Positions 58,978-64,000 of a stretch of 64,000 bases of DNA are shown piece by piece (position 1 is the stretch's first letter; each line of letters begins with the position of its first letter). Source of the DNA: Lantana camara. Taxonomy: Eukaryota > Streptophyta > Magnoliopsida > Lamiales > Verbenaceae. The notes beneath the pieces were generated by a model. It was given only the letters and a program-made list of their open reading frames with translations, was not told where the DNA came from and did no database searches. The position numbers and the translations under genes were made by a program. The stretch is taken from the NCBI GenBank assembly GCA_037501455.1, contig CM074860.1, positions 49,796,501-49,860,500 of the forward strand, in the 5' to 3' direction.

Positions 58978-59685
58978 TCAAGTGAAAACCTTTCTCGAAG
59001 ATGCTTTTAAAAAGACTCTATCTCCCACCTCGAATTGTAAAGGCCTTCTTCTTCTGTCAGCGTAACTTTTCTGACGAGACTGAGCCGCTTTCATTCGTTG
59101 CTTAATCTTATGAACCTTCTCAATAGTAGCAGTAATATTTTCCTTAGGTTCAGCTCGCTCGAGATTATGCTCTTCCGTCCATCTCCAATCCTCAATATCC
59201 CAAAATAGAGGAGATCTACATTTCCTCCCATATAAAGCCTCGTAAGGAGCCATTCCAATTGAACCGTGATAGCTGTTATTATAAGTAAACTCAACCAAAG
59301 CCAGATGCTCGTCCCACCTATCTTGAAAATCCAAAACACACGCCCTAATCATATCCTCCAAATACTGAATTAACCTCTCCGACTGACCGTCCGTTTGAGG
59401 ATGCGAAGCAATACTAAACTTGAACCTGGTACCCAAACATCTCTGAAGATTCTGCCAACAGATCGAAGTGAACCTCGGATCCCTATCCGAAACTATGCTG
59501 ACTGGAATTCCGTGTAATCTTACAATTTCCCGCACATACAACTCTGCTAGTTTCGGTACCTTATCCGACATCCGAACTTTAAGAAAATGGGCAGACTTAG
59601 TCAATCTATCGATAATCACCCAAATTCCATCGAACCCTCCTTTAGCTCTAGGCAAGCCGGATACGAAGTCCATGGTCACTTGCTC
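58978..59685 (-). pseudogene. Element L integrase core
   Basis: MDFVSGLP, VSDRDPRFTS and DGQSERL give the DDE residues. [16 protein letters not shown] and the basic KSYADRRRR segment follow. It ends at TGA 58978-58980, in place of a likely Arg codon. Preceded by TGA 59686-59688, where C has Trp ([10 protein letters not shown]). Confidence 0.9.
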
Positions 59686-60834
59686 TCACTTCCACTCGGG
59701 AATAGGAAGTGGTTGGAGAGTTCCTCCCAGTTTCTGATGTTCTGCTTTCACCTTTTGACACGTTAGACATCGCTTCACGAAGTTCATGACGTCCCTTTTC
59801 ATGGTATTCCACCAGAACTTTTCTTTCAGGTCTCGATACATCTTAGTACCTCCCGGATGAATCGAGTACCCCGAGCGATGTGCTTCTTCCAAAATCAACC
59901 TCCTAAGCTCGTTTGGAACACAAACTCTTGATTTGAACCTTAACAAACCTGAATCATCCAATCCAAACCTAGAATCCTGGTTCTCTTGCGAACGAGATAA
60001 CAATCTCTGAATCTCAACATCTGAGGCCTGAGCTTCTAGTAACTGCTGTTTCAAATCCGGTATAATTGTGAGATTAGCCAACCAAGTCCCTGAAACCAGA
60101 ATCTCTGAACCCGAATTCGAAGAACTTGTCCCCAAACTGGTCAACCCCGCCTTTATACGCAAGGCATCAGCTACCATGTTTGCTTTTCCCGGATGATATT
60201 GGATCTTACAGTCATAATCCTCAAGTAATTCCATCCAACGTCTCTGTCTGACATTTAAATCCTTCTGAGAAAAGAGATATTTGAGACTCTGATGATCTGT
60301 AAACACCTCGAACGTAGTACCGTAAAGATAGTGTCGCCACTTCATCAAAGCGAACACAACCGCAGCTAATTCCAAGTCATGGGTAGGGTAATTCTTCTCA
60401 TGCTCCTTCAATTTTCTCGAAGCATAAGCTACCACTCTACCATGCTGCATTAAAACACAACCTAGACCTTCCTTAGAAGCATCCGTGTACACTGCATAAC
60501 CTTCGGTGCCCTCGGGTAGGGTAATAACTGGTGTCGAAGTCAACTTTACTTTCAAAGTCTGAAAACTTGCTTCACACTTATCATTCCACTCGAACTTCAC
60601 TTCCTTCTTAGTCAGATGAGTCAACGGAGCAGCAATCTTAGAAAAATCTTTAACAAATCTTCTGTAGTAACCGGCCAACCCGAGAAAACTTCGAATTTCA
60701 GATGCATTCTTCGGTCTTTCCCAACGAAGTACGGATTCAATCTTAGACGGATCCACTTCAATTCCATTACCCGAAATAATATGACCCAGAAATATAACCC
60801 GGTCGATCCAAAACTCGCATTTGCTAAACTTGGC
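59686..60834 (-). pseudogene. Element L RT C-terminus, RNase H and integrase zinc domain
   Basis: In frame after TAA 60835-60837. RT tail [17 protein letters not shown], RNase [18 protein letters not shown] and [13 protein letters not shown], then integrase HHCC (HPGGTKM...CLTCQK). Stop TGA at 59686-59688. Confidence 0.9.
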
Positions 60835-62163
60835 TTATAACTTATGTTCCCTTAAAGTTTCCAAAACAATCCGAAGATGCTGAGCGTGCTCTTCAGCCGA
60901 CTTAGAATACAGCAGAATGTCGTCTATAAAAATTACCACAAACTTGTCAAGATATTGCCTGAACACTCTGTGCATCATATCCATGAATACTGGAGCGCTC
61001 GTTAACCCAAAAGGCATTACAATGAACTCAAAATGACCGTAACGAGTGTTGAATCCAGTATTAGGAATATCCTCCTCCCTAATCCGCAGTTGGTAGTATC
61101 CTTGCCTCAAATCTAACTTGGAATATACCTTAGAGCCTTGTAAGATATCAAACAACTCCTCGATGTGAGGCAGCGGATACTTATTCTTCACCGTCATCCG
61201 ATTTACCTCGCGATAATCTATACACATCCGTAATGTTCTATCTTTCTTCTTTACAAATAGAACGGGAGCACCCCACGGAGAAATGCTCGGACGGATGTAC
61301 CCACAAGCTAGAAGTTCATCAAGCTGCGACTTTATCTCCTTTAACTCTGCAGGAGCCATCCTGTAGGGAGTCTTCGAAAAAGGCTCTACTCCGGGATAGA
61401 GGTCAATTACAAACTCAATGTCCCTGTCAGGCGGTAGAGAACCCAAAGTCTCAGGGAAAACATTGGTATACTCTCGTACGACCTCCGTCTCTTCAAGTTT
61501 GGCCTGATCCTTCGGTCTATTCAAAAGATAGGCCACAAAACCTATTGCACCGTCCCGGACCAGTCTACTAGCCTCGACAAAAGAAATAAACGGGCTTAAC
61601 TTAACCTTCTCGCCCTTAAACACCACTGAACCGAAGGAAACTTTCTTCTCCCGACAATCCATCTGAGCCCCATACTCATACAACCAATCCATCCCCAAAA
61701 TTACATCATACCTCTGCATAGGCATCTCAATCAATTCTGCAAGAAAGACTCGGCCTTCAAAGCTAATTGGACAACCCCGAAAAACCCTGCAAGATACCAA
61801 GCTACCACCAAGAGGGGAACTAACCACGTAATCATGCGCACATAAAGAAACAGGCAAGCACATAGTAGCAGCAATGTCCCGAGAAATAAATGAATGAGTA
61901 GCCCCAGGATCGAATAATGCATGTAATGTAGTGCCATGGATTCTTATAGTACCTTCGATCACAGCGTTTGGGTCGATATCCACAGCTTGCTCCTCCTCAG
62001 CTCCCAACGCATATGCCCTACCTGGAATTGCAGGCCTCGGATTGTCTTTCTTTTTCGGGCACGTGCTCACCATATGATCTGGTGCTCCACAAATGAAACA
62101 CCTTTTATGAAGTCTGAAGCAATTATCCACGTGGTGAGGACCCTTGCAATAGGTACATTGCAC
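60835..62163 (-). pseudogene. Element L zinc knuckles, protease and RT
   Basis: Knuckle [13 protein letters not shown] is one residue short of the standard spacing; [14 protein letters not shown] is standard. Protease DPGATHSF lies near residue 83. RT has [20 protein letters not shown] with one residue missing against C, and FIDDILLYS. It ends at TAA 60835-60837 where C has Tyr ([11 protein letters not shown]). Confidence 0.92.
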
Positions 62164-62183
62164 TTTAGGTGGCGCCGGAAGTG

Positions 62184-63028
62184 CTAAAGGTTGCTTGGCT
62201 TGAGTTGGTCCCGCTGGTCTGAATGGTTTGTTCTGAGGCTTAGCCTGTTGAAAAGTTTGAAGGCTGGCCTCTTCCCAAATTTATTCAAAGTCCCTGAGCT
62301 GGACCCTTGCCCTGAATGTGCAGTCTTTCTCCTCAAAACCACTCTATCTTTGACCCTTAGAGCCTTATCAACTACTTTCGCCCACGTGCTCGTATTACCT
62401 GCTTCCAAAGCATCTTGCATATCTTCACGTAATCCTTGGAGAAACTAAGAGGCCTTCGCTTCATCATCATTGGCTATATTAGGGGCATAGCGGGAGAGTC
62501 TCTCAAATTCGTTGATATACTCAGTCACAGACATACTCCCTTGTTTGAGATCCATAAATTCCCTTGAGCGCCGATTCCTGGTAGCTTTGGGAATATATTT
62601 GGTCTAAAATTCCTGAACAAATACCTCCCACGTTATCTCTTGCCCGGAGGCTTCTAACTTCCCTTGCACACTCGACCACCAATTGTAGGCCTGACCCTGG
62701 ATCATGGTATGAGATTCCACACCCGATTGGTTTGCACGAGCCATTCTTCCGTTGGAACGTCATTTCCACCAACGAACACCGGTGGATTCTGATTTTTAAA
62801 CTCCCGAAGAAGAGCAGTAATAGCATTCCCTCCATGATTCCCGGCCTGAGGTGCATTATTCCTTTCCTGAGCTCTTTGATCCAAATACACCGCTAATCTT
62901 TCCATAAAATTCTCGGGGTCCATTTGCGGTGGTGGTGGAGGGTTATTATTTCCAGGTTGTGGAGAATAATCCCGGTGATGTCGATGTTCCGGAGATCTAT
63001 CTCAGCGATGATGTCGACGTGGAGGCAT
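62184..63028 (-). pseudogene. Element L gag
   Basis: Starts at MPPRRHH (ATG 63028-63026), 5 nt after acceptor-like GATTTGCAG. A TGA follows within ten codons. N-terminal MDPENFMERLAVYLDQR and LREFKNQNPPVFVGG, then a frame change near 62720. The capsid region keeps ITWEVFVQEF and RYAPNIAND, with TAG near 62605 and another near 62449. The Trp in ITWEVF is the residue mutated to stop in B and C. Confidence 0.85.
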
Positions 63029-63141
63029 ATTTTCTGCAAATCAAAAGATTCCAATTCATATGCGTGCGGGTCAGTACATGTTCATGTGCACTATTAACAA
63101 AAAATAAGCAAATAATCACATAAATGCACATAACCACATTG

Positions 63142-63216
63142 TCCTAAGCCATACGACCTAGACTCACCTGACTCGACTCTAGAGCCCCGGTTTTGAAACC
63201 AAGAGCTCTGATACCA
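63142..63216 (-). other. Element L primer-binding site, hairpin and leader motif
   Basis: TGGTATCAGAGCTC from 63216. AGAGC and GCTCT, with GGTT and AACC, can pair around TCAA. TAGGTCGTATGGCTTAGGA (63160-63142) begins 56 nt from the PBS start. Confidence 0.87.
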
Positions 63217-63224
63217 CTTTAAGA

Positions 63225-64000
63225 TGTAGCGCCCGGAACGGTGGGCCACCACATCCCCCGCACCTAAACCCGAACTAACATATAGTAAGAAAAGAACCTA
63301 TCTCGATCCATAATCTATCAGTCAAACAAAAACACAAGCCCGGCGAGAACGGACTATCCCTTACTCCTTCAAACATACATATCAAATCACAATTCCACCC
63401 TTGCATCCATCGTGTATCGGGAATCAAACCCTAGCACCTACATTACCAAAAACACACGGGGTAGCTAACCCACGATATGCCTTCCCCGGTTATACACCGA
63501 GGGCTCAAGATATCACGCCTTCCCAACCTCCCTAGGTCGCACGTGAATATCTCAAATGAGAGCGTGCACAGGGGTCAAACCCGGCGACCCCGTGGTCGTC
63601 CCGGGTCTTCCTTACCCACGTCTCCAGGGCCCACAAACCATATCAAACCAACATCCCATCTTTTAGGGCACACTCGCTCAGCATAACATAAACGTATCCA
63701 AAGAGATTCAAACTCAAGCTTATATATGCTCTTACTTATATCATTTCCATAAAGTTCAAATCTTCCACAAGATCATAAACATAATTTAGGCACTCATATT
63801 TAAATATGTATAACATATCCGTATGCGAGTGAGAAATCATCACATTAAAGGCCATAGTTTAATAGCTAATAAATTCCTAACCTCACCTTAACAAAAGAGA
63901 TAAAAGAGTAGGATCGAACGACAACCAACCACCTAAGCTTCGGGCTCTTGCGCAATCAGAAGAGACTCTGAAACGCCAAAGAGAACAAGACCCAAGACTT
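63225..64000 (-). repeat. Element L 5' LTR, partial
   Basis: Matches 56149-56924 with scattered substitutions; continues beyond the window. Confidence 0.93.

Larger units (their letters stand above)
56149..64000 (-). mobile_element. Element L: decayed autonomous Tekay/Del-like Gypsy element (runs off window)
   Basis: Minus-strand element with 3' LTR 56149-58565, coding region about 58600-63028, primer site at 63204-63216, and 5' LTR from 63225 past the window end. All pol domains are present in standard Gypsy order but broken by several stops. It shares leader signals with A, D and G, so it represents the kind of autonomous partner that could mobilise them. Confidence 0.93.

Noticed and set aside
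1..64000. Host protein-coding gene
   Set aside because: All longer frames with recognisable domains are Gypsy gag-pol or its accessory ORF.

Overview
The window is repeat-rich nuclear DNA of a flowering plant, probably a eudicot. I cannot name the species. It has primer-binding sites (PBS) matching initiator tRNA-Met (TGGTATCAGAGC), chromovirus-type Ty3/Gypsy polyproteins ending in a chromodomain-like tail, long TG...CA LTRs, 5-bp target duplications and AT-rich decayed DNA. I found no ordinary host gene, rRNA, tRNA or CRISPR array. Almost every base belongs to nested LTR retrotransposons, which I label A to L.

Layout. A (1-6384, +) is a non-autonomous element with a mini-gag and 2.6-kb LTRs. 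B (6469-35029, +) is an old gag-pol element. Its 5' LTR is split by two minus-strand insertions: C (9016-21486, autonomous, same family as B, TSD GTATT) and D (21579-31365, large non-autonomous element). B's RNase H region is cut at 35030 by LTR E, and E itself carries solo LTR F (35766-38442, TSD TGGTG). After a 430-bp unassigned stretch comes G (40616-51975, +), a LARD-like element with 4-kb LTRs arranged LTR-internal-LTR-partial internal. Then follow a short-LTR fragment H (51976-52327), AT-rich DNA (I), LTR fragment J (52826-53730), LTR K (53731-56148) and a decayed autonomous element L (56149 to beyond the window end, -). K appears to sit in J and L in K.

How the parts relate. C, B and L encode gag, protease, RT, RNase H and integrase. 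A, D and G lack pol and must be moved in trans. A, D, G and L share a leader: a hairpin overlapping the PBS, then a 19-nt motif 54-56 nt from the PBS start. B and C have a different leader and an extra coiled-coil/acidic ORF before gag.

The main new signals are non-coding and recur across divergent families: (1) a predicted intron inside the LTR, with an AAG|GT donor, a hairpin holding the branch-point-like CTRAC, and a TTNCAG|G acceptor; (2) family-specific palindromes inside that intron, often paired at a 32-bp pitch; (3) an array of covarying hairpins before the polypurine tract of A, D and G; (4) a splice-acceptor-like sequence 1-8 nt before the first gag or accessory ATG. Together they suggest a structured, spliced retroelement RNA system shared by autonomous and non-autonomous elements. 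Everything here was read by eye, so splice sites and RNA structures are predictions.
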